NCBI RefSeq assembly: GCF_003264855.1
Contig: NZ_NFZS01000002.1
Span: 1-64,000, forward strand
Source: Dyella jiangningensis
GTDB taxonomy: Bacteria; Pseudomonadota; Gammaproteobacteria; Xanthomonadales; Rhodanobacteraceae
Length of the DNA stretch: 64,000 nucleotides
Direction: 5' to 3'
The position numbers and the translations under genes are program-made. Below are positions 20,277 through 32,142 of the stretch, piece after piece (position 1 is the first letter of the stretch; every line of letters begins with the position of its first letter). The notes beneath the pieces are model-generated. The model did not search any database. It saw nothing but the letters and a program-made list of their open reading frames with translations, and was not told the origin of the DNA.

Positions 20277-20441
20277 ATGCCCACCAAGCCTCCCTACCCG
20301 CCCAAGCACGGCAGCGGCGACCGCAACGAGAACCCGGTCGCCCGCATGGACGCCAAACAGCAGAAGGAACGCGACAAGAAGATCAACGACGGCGAGGAAC
20401 GTCGCAAGAAGCAGTCGGACCGCGACGAAGGTCATCGATAG
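20277..20441 (+). CDS. Small, highly charged hydrophilic protein
   Basis: A 54-residue frame starting at ATG 20277 after AAGGAG. It begins 'MPTKPPYPPKHGSGDRNENP' and continues with an almost wholly charged stretch rich in Lys, Arg, Asp, Glu and Gln. It has no hydrophobic core and is likely disordered or helical only when bound. No family is recognised. A perfect ribosome site, codon use and position among stress genes make it likely real. Confidence 0.65.
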   Translation: MPTKPPYPPKHGSGDRNENPVARMDAKQQKERDKKINDGEERRKKQSDRDEGHR

Positions 20442-20538
20442 CGCCGGCTACGCCGCAACGCATCCCGGCCGCGCGGCCGCCCTCCCGGCGACCACGCGTG
20501 ACGGTGCCCGTTCCCTGAGCTGAGGGTGGACCTGCGGC

Positions 20539-20555
20539 AGAAGCGACGCGCTTCT
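20539..20555. terminator. Short hairpin between convergent genes
   Basis: A 7-bp stem, AGAAGCG with CGCTTCT, closes an ACG loop just before the end of the hemerythrin gene. It has no clear U-run. It may help separate two convergent transcripts. Confidence 0.3.
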
Positions 20556-20562
20556 TCCCCGG

Positions 20563-21042
20563 CTACTCCGCCTTGGCCGCCTTCCACTCCTTGATGACCT
20601 CCTGCTTGCGTCGCTCCATGCGCTCACCGAGCTCCTGCAGGGTGGTCTTGTCCAGCAGCGACTTGGCCTGCTTGAACATGTCCTGCTCTTCCTCCTTGAC
20701 GTGGTGCTCGATCAGTTCCTTCAGCACCTTGGCGCGGCCGGAGAACTGCTCGGACGACGGATCGGTCTGCAGCAGGTCGGGCAGTACCAGGTCTTCCGCG
20801 GCGCGGTGCTCCTCCAGCGCTTCGTAGTACATCTTGGCCTGCTCCTTGTCGCCCGCTTCCTTGTACGCCGGATAGAAGATCTCCTCTTCGATCGTCGTGT
20901 GCGCGTGCAGGTTGAGATGGATTTCGCGCAACAACGTGCTGCGACGCTTGACGGCCCGCGTCGTGGTCTCGGCGAGTTCCGCAAGCAGTTCCTTGACGGC
21001 TTGATGGTCGTTCTTCAGCAACTGGATCGCATCCATGGGCAT
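20563..21042 (-). CDS. Hemerythrin-like HHE domain protein
   Basis: A 159-residue four-helix protein with the hemerythrin iron ligands: 'KNDHQAVKELL', 'LHAHTTIEEEIFYPAY', 'EEHRAAEDLV' and 'IEHHVKEEEQDMF'. These His and Glu residues would bind a non-haem di-iron centre that senses or stores oxygen, nitric oxide or peroxide. Start 21042 ('MPMDAIQ') was chosen over an upstream start; AGG lies just before it. A basic, helical C-terminus follows the domain. It is the last gene of a minus-strand run behind the PA2169-type gene, with a 96-base gap. Confidence 0.9.
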   Translation of the reverse strand: MPMDAIQLLKNDHQAVKELLAELAETTTRAVKRRSTLLREIHLNLHAHTTIEEEIFYPAYKEAGDKEQAKMYYEALEEHRAAEDLVLPDLLQTDPSSEQFSGRAKVLKELIEHHVKEEEQDMFKQAKSLLDKTTLQELGERMERRKQEVIKEWKAAKAE

Positions 21043-21138
21043 GACCTGAAAAAGTACGTGCGATCGATCCTGCAAGCGCGGTTGTGAATGCGTTGCCGCG
21101 CAAAAGCGAAGCTCTCGTCAAAGGCGACCAGGCATCGA

Positions 21139-21591
21139 TCAACCCTTCTCGTGCGAGTGCTTGAGGGCGCGCATCTCGTCGTGGCCGGCGCGCACCGGCG
21201 CGTAGGCCGCCTGCACGGCGTCACGTGCCCGCGGCCCGAGCGACTCCTCCGCCAGCGCACGTTCGAACTTGTCCTTGATGTGGTCTTCGCCCCGCTCGAC
21301 CTCATCGATCACGGCGCGATCGCCGTGGCTCATGTGCGAACGAAGATCGAGGAACATGCGATGGACGGAAGCCAGCACGGTGCCGTCGTCTTCCGGCTCG
21401 CCGCCGAGATCGCGCACCGCCACCCGCAGCTCCGCGACGACCCGGCGCCGCTCCGCGGCCCATTGGCGGAACAGGTCCGCGATCATGGGGTTCTTGGCGT
21501 GATCCGCCGCCTCGCTGTAGCCATCGGAACTGTCCAGCGTGGCGGCAATGAGGTCGTTCAGTACGTCGATGTCATGCGAGCGCTCGTTCAT
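21139..21591 (-). CDS. PA2169 family four-helix-bundle protein (DUF2383), copy 1
   Basis: A 150-residue protein beginning 'MNERSHDIDVLNDLIAATLD'. It shows the DUF2383 pattern: 'DSSDGYSEAADHAKNP', 'QWAAERRRVVAELRVAVRDLGGEP', 'GTVLASVHRMFLDLRS' and 'VIDEVERGEDHIKDKFERAL'. It is a ferritin-like helical bundle of unknown function, often found in stress clusters. A strong GGAGGAA precedes the ATG. A close paralogue lies at 54062-54517. Confidence 0.88.
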   Translation of the reverse strand: MNERSHDIDVLNDLIAATLDSSDGYSEAADHAKNPMIADLFRQWAAERRRVVAELRVAVRDLGGEPEDDGTVLASVHRMFLDLRSHMSHGDRAVIDEVERGEDHIKDKFERALAEESLGPRARDAVQAAYAPVRAGHDEMRALKHSHEKG

Positions 21592-21622
21592 GGCGTTCCT
21601 CCGTTCGGGCAAAGGGAATACA

Positions 21623-21652
21623 GGCGGCGGCGCACGTCACGACGCCGCCGCC
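21623..21652. terminator. GC-rich hairpin between adh and the PA2169-type gene
   Basis: A perfect 10-bp stem, GGCGGCGGCG (21623-21632) with CGCCGCCGCC (21643-21652), has a 10-base loop. On the minus strand it is followed by TGTATTCCCTTT. It may be a weak terminator or an mRNA processing barrier downstream of the alcohol dehydrogenase gene. Confidence 0.4.
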
Positions 21653-21666
21653 CGAGGGACTACCGC

Positions 21667-22836
21667 TCATGGCGTCAACACCACCTTGCGGCATTCGTCG
21701 GACATCTCGTTGAACAGGCGATAGCCTTCGGCGGCGTGATCCAGCTCCATCCGGTGCGAAATGATGACGTCGGGCCGAAGGTCGCCGTTCTCGATCCGGT
21801 CGAGCAACAGCGGGAGATAGCGCTGCACGTGCGTCTGGCCCATCTTGAAGGTCAGCCCCTTGTCGAAGGCGTCGCCGATGAGGAACGCATGCACGAAACC
21901 CGCGTACACGCCGGCGATGCTCACGACGCCGCCCCGACGCGTGGCGGCGATGCATTGGCGTAGCGCCGCGCCTGAGCTCGTCTCGGCCTTGATCGCGGTG
22001 AGCACTTCGTCGCCCGTGCTGCCCTTCGCCTCGAAACCGATGGCGTCGATGCTTGCATCCGCCCCGCGGCCGGAGGTGAGCGCCAGGATCCGTTCGGACG
22101 GCTGGATGTCGTCGTACCCGAAGTTGATCGGCACCACGCCGTAGGTGGCCTCGGCGAAATCCAGGCGATACTGCGCTTCGTCGACCTGGTAGATGGTGTC
22201 CACGCCCGCAAGCCGTGCGCACGCGGCGGCCATCAGCCCGACGGGGCCGGCGCCGAAGATGGCCACGCTGTCGCCGGGGCCGACGCCCGCATTGAGCACG
22301 GCCTGATATCCCGTCGGCAGGATGTCGGTGAGAAACAGCACCTGTTCGTCGGCGAGGCTGCCGGGAATCACGAACGGCCCGACATTGGCCTTGGGCACGC
22401 GCACGAACTCCGCCTGCCCGCCCGCCACGCCGCCATACAGGTGGCTGTAGCCGAACAGTGCCGCAGGCGGCGTGATGTGGCGGCGCTGCTTGAGCGTGGC
22501 ACCCTGGTCGGGGTTGGTGGTTTCGCAGCAGGCGTACTGCTCGCGCGTGCAGAAGAAGCATTTGCCGCAGGCGATCACGAACGGAACGACCACGCGATCG
22601 CCCTGCTTCACCGCCGTGACGGCGGGCCCCACCTCTTCCACCACGCCCATGAACTCGTGGCCGAGGATGTCGCCATCCTTCATGGCGGGCATCTTGCCGC
22701 GATACAGGTGCAGGTCCGAGCCGCAGATCGCCGTGGCGGTGATGCGGAGCAGGAGATCATCCTCCTGATGAAGGATCGGATCGGGGACGCGCTCGACACG
22801 CACGTCCCTGGCACCGTGGTAAGTCAGTGCACGCAT
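21667..22836 (-). CDS. Zinc-dependent alcohol dehydrogenase, formaldehyde-dehydrogenase-like
   Basis: A 389-residue medium-chain dehydrogenase. The catalytic zinc site is in '[12 protein letters not shown]' and '[12 protein letters not shown]'. The structural zinc site is '[15 protein letters not shown]'. The NAD-binding fold has '[14 protein letters not shown]'. It resembles the group annotated as glutathione-independent formaldehyde dehydrogenase or threonine-dehydrogenase-like enzymes; the true substrate is unknown. The ATG at 22836 starts '[15 protein letters not shown]', as usual in the family; the 50 codons of open frame before it are not conserved-looking. No strong ribosome site is seen. 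Confidence 0.92.
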   Translation of the reverse strand: MRALTYHGARDVRVERVPDPILHQEDDLLLRITATAICGSDLHLYRGKMPAMKDGDILGHEFMGVVEEVGPAVTAVKQGDRVVVPFVIACGKCFFCTREQYACCETTNPDQGATLKQRRHITPPAALFGYSHLYGGVAGGQAEFVRVPKANVGPFVIPGSLADEQVLFLTDILPTGYQAVLNAGVGPGDSVAIFGAGPVGLMAAACARLAGVDTIYQVDEAQYRLDFAEATYGVVPINFGYDDIQPSERILALTSGRGADASIDAIGFEAKGSTGDEVLTAIKAETSSGAALRQCIAATRRGGVVSIAGVYAGFVHAFLIGDAFDKGLTFKMGQTHVQRYLPLLLDRIENGDLRPDVIISHRMELDHAAEGYRLFNEMSDECRKVVLTP

Positions 22837-23053
22837 AGGAAAATCTCGGTCGAAGTGGCGCCGACGCAGCCGGCAGCGGCGGTTTCGTGCGAACGCCACG
22901 GTCGGCCGGATGCATCTGGACGGCAGCCAGAGCTTGCGCACTCGCCGCGGGATGCGGCGTGAGAAGGCCATCAACCTCGCGTGCATGCGTTTGCGGCCTC
23001 ATGCAGGCCGGGCGCATCGTTCGTGCGTCGCGAGCGCCACGGCGAGCCGCTCG

Positions 23054-23380
23054 CTATTTCGGCTGCGCGCCACCCGACGGTGTCGACGGCAGCGCGAACG
23101 CCATGACGTAGTCGCCCTGTCGCGTACCGAGGCCACCATGGCCGCCCGCGGCGATGACGACGTACTGTCGTCCGTCCGCGCCCTGGTAGCTCATGGGCGT
23201 CGCCTGTCCGCCGGCAGGCAGCCGCGCACGCCAGAGCTCCTTGCCCGTGCGCTCGTCGAACGCGCGCAGGTAGTTATCGGCCGTTGTCGTATCACGAGGA
23301 CGTGGAACGGCGACGAAGCCTTCGTCTACGTATCGCAGCGCCGCCGTGCTCGCGACGGCGAGCACAGCCACGCGACTCAA
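23054..23380 (-). pseudogene. gcd: Remnant of membrane PQQ-dependent glucose dehydrogenase (C-terminal tip)
   Basis: Only about 75 residues match a quinoprotein glucose dehydrogenase: 'DNYLRAFDERTGKELWRARL', 'GGQATPMSYQ', 'QYVVIAAGGHGGLGT' and 'GDYVMAFALP', which are the last propeller blade and C-terminus of the roughly 800-residue enzyme. The match starts abruptly near 23278. The 34 codons before it (23279-23380) are unrelated. A TTG at 23380 overlaps the stop of the cation transporter gene, so a 108-residue product could be made, but it would lack the membrane part and the PQQ site. This is best read as a deletion remnant. Confidence 0.8.
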
Positions 23381-24345
23381 GGCCGATCGGTCGTCGTCGA
23401 CGTGTGCTTGGGCGTGCGGCGGGGCTCGAGAAAGATCCGCTGGAATTCCGGCTGCTGCGCACGGATGCCCTCTTCGAGCTCGACGATCGCGGCTTCCAGC
23501 TGGGCCAGCGACAGCCGATCGTCGAACTTGACGCTCGCCGCGAGCAGGATGTCATGCGGTGCGAAGTGCATGGTCCATACGCGGTGCACGTCGACGACGG
23601 CGGGATGGCTGCACAGCTGCTCGCGCAGTCTCTTCCGCACCACGGAGCTGGCTGCCTCGCCGGTCAGCAGGCCGCGGCATTCGTTGGCCAGCAGCGTGGC
23701 GGTGGCCGCCAGTATCAGGCCGATGAGTACGGAGGCCAGGCCGTCGTAGAGCGCGTTGCCGGTCCACTGCGTCAGCGCCACGCCGAGCAGCGCGACCAAC
23801 AGGCCGGCCAGCGCGGCCGTATCCTCGAACAGCACGGTGAACACCGCCGGATCCTTGCTCGATCGCACGGCGCGGATCCAGCCGAGGCGCCGGCTCTCGC
23901 GCCGGAATTCACGCAACGCCAGGAGCCATACCGAGCCCTCGAACAGGACGCCGACGCCCAGCACGATGTAGTTCACCCACGGATTCGTCATCGCCTCGGG
24001 ACGGATGAGCTTGCTTATGCCCTGGTAGATCGACACGCCGGCACCCAGGCCGAAGATCATGATCGCCACCACGAACGACCAGAAATACAGTTCCAGTCCG
24101 TGACCGAACGGGTGCGCCTCGGAGGCGGGGCGCGTCGCGCGCCGCATGCCCAGCAGCATCAGCCACTGGTTGCCGGTGTCGACCAGCGAGTGCACGGCCT
24201 CGCTCCACATGGCCGAGCTGCCGGTGAAGGCGGCAGCCACGGTCTTGGAGATCGCGATCGCCAGGTTGCCCGCAAGCGCCGCCCAGACGACCGCAGTCGA
24301 GCGCTGGCGGCTGGCGGTAATCCGGCGGGATGCATTGCGTTGCAT
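23377..24345 (-). CDS. Cation diffusion facilitator family transporter
   Basis: A 322-residue CDF metal/proton antiporter of the inner membrane. Six predicted helices span about 15-215. The TM2 metal site pattern is 'SEAVHSLVDTGNQ' with His and Asp, and TM5 carries 'LFEDTAALAG'. After TM6 a cytoplasmic domain of about 100 residues follows ('HPAVVDVHRVWTMHFAPHD'). The lack of a His-rich loop and the TM5 'FEDTAA' pattern place it near the poorly characterised CDF branch rather than with classical zinc exporters, so the metal is open. The ATG at 24345 follows AGGAG at a rather long distance. Confidence 0.9.
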   Translation of the reverse strand: MQRNASRRITASRQRSTAVVWAALAGNLAIAISKTVAAAFTGSSAMWSEAVHSLVDTGNQWLMLLGMRRATRPASEAHPFGHGLELYFWSFVVAIMIFGLGAGVSIYQGISKLIRPEAMTNPWVNYIVLGVGVLFEGSVWLLALREFRRESRRLGWIRAVRSSKDPAVFTVLFEDTAALAGLLVALLGVALTQWTGNALYDGLASVLIGLILAATATLLANECRGLLTGEAASSVVRKRLREQLCSHPAVVDVHRVWTMHFAPHDILLAASVKFDDRLSLAQLEAAIVELEEGIRAQQPEFQRIFLEPRRTPKHTSTTTDRP

Positions 24346-24699
24346 GGTATCGATCGGATACTCCTGCGCGCCGCGCGCCCGCTCCTGCGAAGCGAATGAT
24401 GCAAGCCGCGCCGCGAACTCGGTGATGGACGAACCTGTTCGACCATCCTGATACCGGAAAAGTAGGCATCCACGTGATGGCGGCGGGTCGATGCCGGGTG
24501 ACCGCGATCATCACGACCCCGAACGAACCTGCGTTCCGTTGCCACGCCGAAAATGGCGCACACGCGCGGCTCATGCAGCGCGCCGCCTCGACGGGGACGC
24601 CGTCGCCATGCACGGCGTCGCCACGCCTCCGTTATGAAACATCGAGCTGATGGCGACCCCGTCTTCACTATCGGCCGCCTACGGTGAATCCGCCACACG
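24346..24699. other. Divergent intergenic region before the respiratory operon
   Basis: About 350 bases between the CDF transporter gene and actA. It must hold the promoter of the 12-gene respiratory operon, but I see no clear sigma-70 pair, no obvious FNR-like palindrome and no gene. Confidence 0.45.
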
Positions 24700-25361
24700 A
24701 TGGGGTCGCACCTGGCGATGGCTCAGATCTTTTCGAGATATGCCGCCTTCTACGCACGCCTCGTTCTGTTAGCCCTGCTGGTGATGGTCATTTCAAGCGT
24801 GTTTGCGTGGCGCGCACTGACCAGCGAGCGCCATGCCGTGGATGAAACGGTGGACCAGCCCGTGCCCTTCAGCCACAAGCACCACGTGGATGACGTCGGC
24901 CTCGATTGTCGTTATTGCCACACCACCGTGGAGCGCGCGGCCCGTGCAGGCATTCCGCCCGTGGCTACGTGCATGACCTGCCACTCGCAATTGTTCACCG
25001 ACCAGCCGATGCTGCAGCCCTTGCTGAAAGCGTGGCGCGACGGCACGCCCATCGCCTGGCAGCGGGTCAACCAGCTTCCGGATTTCGTGTATTTCGACCA
25101 TTCGATCCACGTGGCGAAAGGCATCGGCTGTTCGAGCTGCCACGGGCGCGTCGACCAGATGCCGCTGATGCGGCGCACGCAGACGCTCTCCATGAAGTGG
25201 TGCCTCGATTGCCATCGTCACCCCGAGGCCTATGTGCGTCCACGCGAACGGATCTACGACATGTCCTGGCAGCCCGGCGACCAGCGCGCACTGGGCGAGG
25301 CACTGGTCGGCGCGTATCGGATCGATCGCAAGAAGCTCACGGACTGCTCGCTATGCCATCG

Positions 25362-25365
<4 letters not shown>
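24700..25365 (+). CDS. actA: Alternative Complex III subunit A, pentahaem cytochrome c
   Basis: A 221-residue protein with one N-terminal membrane helix (about 18-38, 'LVLLALLVMVISSVFAW') and a periplasmic domain with five CxxCH haem sites: CRYCH, CMTCH, CSSCH, CLDCH and CSLCH. This matches ActA, the multihaem subunit that takes electrons within the complex. Length and haem number are as expected. The ATG at 24700 or the in-frame ATG at 24718 could be the start; neither has a strong ribosome site. It is the first gene of the operon, and its stop overlaps the actB start as ATGA. Confidence 0.93.
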
Positions 25366-28261
<2,896 letters not shown>

Positions 28262-28265
<4 letters not shown>

Positions 28266-29623
28266 ACGTCGTGCCGTTCCCGCCGACGCCCACGCCACCG
28301 CAGCGCCTCTCCGCCAGGCGCATCAGCCGGGACGTCAGCGATATCGTCCTGCATCGGCCCAGCGGCATCGCATGGCTCGCCAGTTTCATCCTGGCCCTGG
28401 TGCTCATGGGCGTGTTCGTCGTGGGCATCGGGCATCTGGTGGCGACCGGCATCGGCATCTGGGGCAACAACATCCCGGTGGCGTGGGCCTTCGACATCAC
28501 GAACTACGTATGGTGGATCGCCATCGGCATGGCGGGCACCTTCATCTCCGCCGCGCTGCTGCTCGCCCGGCAGGACTGGCGCGCCTCGCTGAGCCGCTAT
28601 GCCGAAACGATGACGGTGTTCGCGGTGGCCATCTCCGGCCTGTTTCCCATCCTGCACCTCGGCCGGCCGTGGTTCTTCTACTGGCTTGCGCCGTACCCGG
28701 ACCGCATGGGCCTGTGGCCGCAATGGCGAAGTTCGCTGCTATGGGATTTCTTCGCGATCATCGCCTACCTGCTGGTATCGATCCTGTACTGGTACGTCGG
28801 GCTGCTGCCCGACCTGGCCACGCTGCGCGATCGCGCCACGAAGCGATGGCAGCAACTGTTCTACGGCACGTTGGCGCTGGGCTGGCGCGGCGAGGCGCGC
28901 CATTGGCAGCAGCACGAGACACTCAGCGTGGTGCTCGCGGGCATCGCGGTTCCGCTGGTGTTTTCCGTGCACAGCATGGTCGCACTCGATTTTTCCGAAG
29001 GCTTGCTGCCCGGCTGGCATTCGACCCTGTTTCCGCCCTTTTTCGTCGCGGGCGCGTTCTTCTCTGGCTTTGCGATGGCCCTGGTGCTGGCCGTCGTGCT
29101 CCGGCGCTGCTACGGATTGCAGGACTACATCACGCCGCTTCACCTGGATCGTCTCGCGCGCATGACGCTCGCTGCAGGACTGGTGATCGACTACAGCTAT
29201 GCCATGGAGGTCTTCGACGCGTTCTACAGTCAGAACCGCTACGACATCGCCTCGATGTTGAACAAGTTCGCAGGGAGCTACGCCTGGGCGTACTGGACGA
29301 CGATCGCCTGCAATGTCATCGCCATCCAGCTGCTGTGGTGGCGGCGCGTGCGCCACACGCCATGGGCGCTGCTCGTGATCGGGTTGCTGGTGCTCGTCGG
29401 CATGTGGTTCGAGCGCTTCCTGCTGATCGTCAACAGCCTCTTCCGGGATTTCCTTCCTTCGAGCTGGCACCTGTACTACCCGACCCTGTGGGATTTCGTG
29501 TTCCTGTTCGGATCGATAGCGCTCTTCGTTCTGCTCCTGCTGCTGTTCGTGCGGTGGTTGCCGATGCTCCCCATGGCTGAACTGCGCAAGGCGGCCACGC
29601 TGCGCGCCAAGGCGACGCCATGA
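28262..29623 (+). CDS. actC: Alternative Complex III subunit C, NrfD/PsrC-like quinol-binding membrane protein
   Basis: A 453-residue integral membrane protein with about ten helices of the NrfD/PsrC family, the site of quinol oxidation in ACIII. Typical segments are 'AFDITNYVWWIAIGMAGTFISA', 'GLFPILHLGRPWFFYW', 'FSVHSMVALDFSE' and 'GWHSTLFPPFFVAGAFFSG'. Asp, His and Arg residues in these helices are the expected proton and quinol contacts. The ATG at 28262 overlaps the actB stop (ATGA) and has GGAGG in the last actB codons. Confidence 0.95.
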
Positions 29624-30156
29624 ACGGCCAGCCGATCTACGGAAGCATGGTGGTGTTCGCGCAGGCGGACGACCTGTTGCGCGCCACGAGGCATCTGCGC
29701 GCCGCCGGCTGCGTGGCGTTGGAAGCCTATTCGCCTCATGCGGTCGAGGGCCTCGCGGATGCGCTCGGTTCCGACAGCTCGTTCATGCCGAAACTCATGT
29801 TCGCCGCGGGGACCGTGGGCGGCGGCGCCATGCTCGCCCTCCAGTACTACGCGGCCGTCGTGGACTACCCCATCCATATCGCGGGACGACCGCTCGCCAG
29901 CTGGCCCGCCTTCATCCCGGCTGCGCTGGAGATCGCCCTGCTCTGCGCCGTCGTCGCCGGCGTGATCGCTCTGTTCGCGCGCTGCCGCTTGCCCTGCCTG
30001 TATCACCCGGTCTTCCACGTCGATGCTTTTGCGCACGCGAGCCAGGACGCCTATGCGTTGTTGCTGAGAAGCGACGACGCGCTTTACGGAGACATCGCGC
30101 TGCCGAGCCTGCTCGCGGACTGCTCACCGATGCTGATCGCCGAGGTGCCACGGTGA
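29620..30156 (+). CDS. actD: Alternative Complex III subunit D (DUF3341)
   Basis: A 178-residue protein with a cytoplasmic N-terminal domain ('YGSMVVFAQADDLLRATRHL', 'AAGCVALEAYSPHAV'), two membrane helices (about 65-85 and 102-125) and a short C-terminal domain. This is the DUF3341 layout of ActD, a structural subunit holding the membrane part together. It overlaps actC by ATGA at 29620. Confidence 0.92.
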   Translation: MNGQPIYGSMVVFAQADDLLRATRHLRAAGCVALEAYSPHAVEGLADALGSDSSFMPKLMFAAGTVGGGAMLALQYYAAVVDYPIHIAGRPLASWPAFIPAALEIALLCAVVAGVIALFARCRLPCLYHPVFHVDAFAHASQDAYALLLRSDDALYGDIALPSLLADCSPMLIAEVPR

Positions 30157-30728
30157 AGTCCGCCGGCATGCTGCTGCTCGTGCTCAGCATCGCCGGGTGC
30201 GAACGCGGCGTGCACGACATGTACGACCAGCCGCACTATCGGCCCGGCGATGCAAGCCCGTTGTTCGCCGACGGCGCGGCCACTCGTCCGCCGGCCGAGG
30301 GAACGGTCGCCCACGGCGGCGGCACGCTGGCGCAGACGAGCAGCGGACGGCGCGGGCGCCTGACGCCCGAACGACCGCCCGCCGTCACGGAGGCGTTGCT
30401 GCGCAGGGGCCGCGAGCGTTACGGCATCCATTGCGCGCCGTGCCACGGCCTTGCGGGAGATGGCGACGGCATCGTCGTGCAGCGCGGCTTTCCATCGCCA
30501 CCCAGCTATCACACCGGTCGCCTGCGCGATGCCACGGATCAACATCTTTATGACGTGATCACCCAAGGCTATGGCGTGATGCATCCCTATCGCGAGCGCA
30601 TCGGCCCGCAGGATCGCTGGGCGATCGTGGCGTACGTTCGCGCCCTGCAGGGCAGTCGACACATGCCGATGGACAAGCTCGACGACCACGACAAAACGAT
30701 GCTCGACCATGCAGGCGCATCGCCATGA
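30153..30728 (+). CDS. actE: Alternative Complex III subunit E, monohaem cytochrome c lipoprotein
   Basis: A 191-residue periplasmic cytochrome anchored by a lipid at Cys16 (lipobox 'LSIAGC'). The single haem site is 'CAPCH' in 'YGIHCAPCHGLAGDGDG'. A likely Met ligand lies in 'QGYGVMHPY'. The early 'DMYDQPHYRPGDASPLFADG' segment is typical of ActE. It should pass electrons from ActA to the oxidase. It starts with GTG at 30153, overlapping the actD stop. Confidence 0.92.
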   Translation: MKSAGMLLLVLSIAGCERGVHDMYDQPHYRPGDASPLFADGAATRPPAEGTVAHGGGTLAQTSSGRRGRLTPERPPAVTEALLRRGRERYGIHCAPCHGLAGDGDGIVVQRGFPSPPSYHTGRLRDATDQHLYDVITQGYGVMHPYRERIGPQDRWAIVAYVRALQGSRHMPMDKLDDHDKTMLDHAGASP

Positions 30729-31801
30729 AACGTCGCGCCCCGGCCATCGGGTGGCGCTTCATCGCCGCGCTGGCGATCGGCTGGCTCGTGCTGTGGCTGG
30801 TCGCCCTGCGTGATCCGGAACGGGTGTTCACCGCCTATCTGGCGGCCTGGCTGCTGCTGCTCGCCATTCCGCTGGGCAGCCTCTGCCTGCTGATGATCCA
30901 CGCGTTGACCGGCGGCGAGCGGGGGCGCGAACTTCGTCGCCACTGCACCGATGCGGTCCGATGCCTGCCGCTTTCGCTGCTGCTTTCGCTGCCGCTGATG
31001 TGCGGTGCGCCGTGGCTGTTCGGCTGGGCGCAAGCTGCGCATCGCGACGACTGGCCCGTCCACTACCTCAACCTGCCGTTCTTCTACCTGCGCTGCGCGG
31101 CCTGCTTCGCCTGCTGGCTGATGCTCGCGCGCGGTGCCGTGCGGCGCGCCGGACGCGATGCGTGGACGGGGTACGCCGCAGGCGGGCTGATCCTGATGCT
31201 GCTTTCCACCTCGATCGGCGCCGTGGACTGGATCATGTCCCGCGTGGCGGGCTGGCACAGCACGGCGCTGGGCGCGACCTTGTTTGCCTCGCAACTGCTG
31301 ACGGCGCTGGCTTTTGCCGTGTGGCGGCATCTGCGCGACGCCACCCAGGCCGGCCTCGCGCCACGGCGGCAGGACATGGCCAACCTGCTGCTGGTCGCAG
31401 CGCTTGGCTGGGGCTATCTCGCCTTCATGGACTATCTCACCGCGTGGATCTCGGACCTGCCCGCCGACAACGCGTGGTACCTGCCACGGCTGCGCACCGA
31501 CTGGCGATGGCTGGGCGCCACACTGGCGGTGGTGCCGCTTTCATGCATCCTGCCGCTGCTCGCGCGCGCGGTGAAGCAGAGCGTGACGCCATTGCGCTGG
31601 ATCGCCGGCCTGCTGTTCGTCACGCAGGCCTTCTACGACCTCTGGCTGGTGCTGCCCGATGTCCACCGCGGCGGCCCTGCATGGTCCTGGAGGGAGCCGC
31701 TCGCATGGCTGTGCGCCACCGGACCGGCGATCTGCGCCTGGATTCCCGGGAAGACGCGTCGCGTGGACACGGATGCGCGTGCCATGGACGCCGCCACATG
31801 A
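30725..31801 (+). CDS. actF: Alternative Complex III subunit F, second NrfD-like membrane protein
   Basis: A 358-residue membrane protein with about ten hydrophobic helices, related to ActC but without its full quinol-site pattern. Seen are 'HYLNLPFFYLRCAACFACW', 'STSIGAVDWIMSRVAGWHS' and 'GWGYLAFMDYLTAWISDLP'. In ACIII it provides a further proton half-channel or structural role. It is joined to actE by an ATGA overlap at 30725. Confidence 0.92.
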   Translation: MKRRAPAIGWRFIAALAIGWLVLWLVALRDPERVFTAYLAAWLLLLAIPLGSLCLLMIHALTGGERGRELRRHCTDAVRCLPLSLLLSLPLMCGAPWLFGWAQAAHRDDWPVHYLNLPFFYLRCAACFACWLMLARGAVRRAGRDAWTGYAAGGLILMLLSTSIGAVDWIMSRVAGWHSTALGATLFASQLLTALAFAVWRHLRDATQAGLAPRRQDMANLLLVAALGWGYLAFMDYLTAWISDLPADNAWYLPRLRTDWRWLGATLAVVPLSCILPLLARAVKQSVTPLRWIAGLLFVTQAFYDLWLVLPDVHRGGPAWSWREPLAWLCATGPAICAWIPGKTRRVDTDARAMDAAT

Positions 31802-32142
31802 CGCAGCCGGCGCGCCATGAGGAACACCATGTCGACATGCGCGCGCTGCGACGCATCGGCCTGTGGCTGGCCGTGGGGTTCATGGCCGTGCTCGTCGCCA
31901 TGCATGCGCTGTGGCGCCAGTTTCCAAAGCCGGCATCCGTGCACACCACGGCATTTTCGGGCGCCCGCCTGCAGGCCCATGCGCCCCACGACAGGGAAGA
32001 AACGCTCGCCGTCCAGCGCAGGCGTCTTGCGCAATACCGCTGGACTGACGCCGGTCATCGTTACGCGCAGATTCCGATAGAACGCGCGATGGACATCGTG
32101 GTCGATGATGCCCGACGCCATGCCAAGGAGACGCGGCCATGA
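31798..32142 (+). CDS. Small single-span protein of the ACIII-caa3 operon
   Basis: A 114-residue protein with a cytoplasmic N-terminus, one helix (about 21-40, 'IGLWLAVGFMAVLVAMHALW') and a periplasmic tail. The tail contains 'RRRLAQYRWTDAGHRYAQIP' and 'IPIERAMDIV'. The 'IPI(D/E)RAM' pattern recurs in small proteins next to ACIII and caa3 genes in other bacteria (from memory), but the function is unknown. It lies between actF and the SCO gene with ATGA overlaps on both sides, so it is made with the complex. It could be an assembly factor or an accessory subunit bridging ACIII and the oxidase. Confidence 0.8.
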   Translation: MTQPARHEEHHVDMRALRRIGLWLAVGFMAVLVAMHALWRQFPKPASVHTTAFSGARLQAHAPHDREETLAVQRRRLAQYRWTDAGHRYAQIPIERAMDIVVDDARRHAKETRP

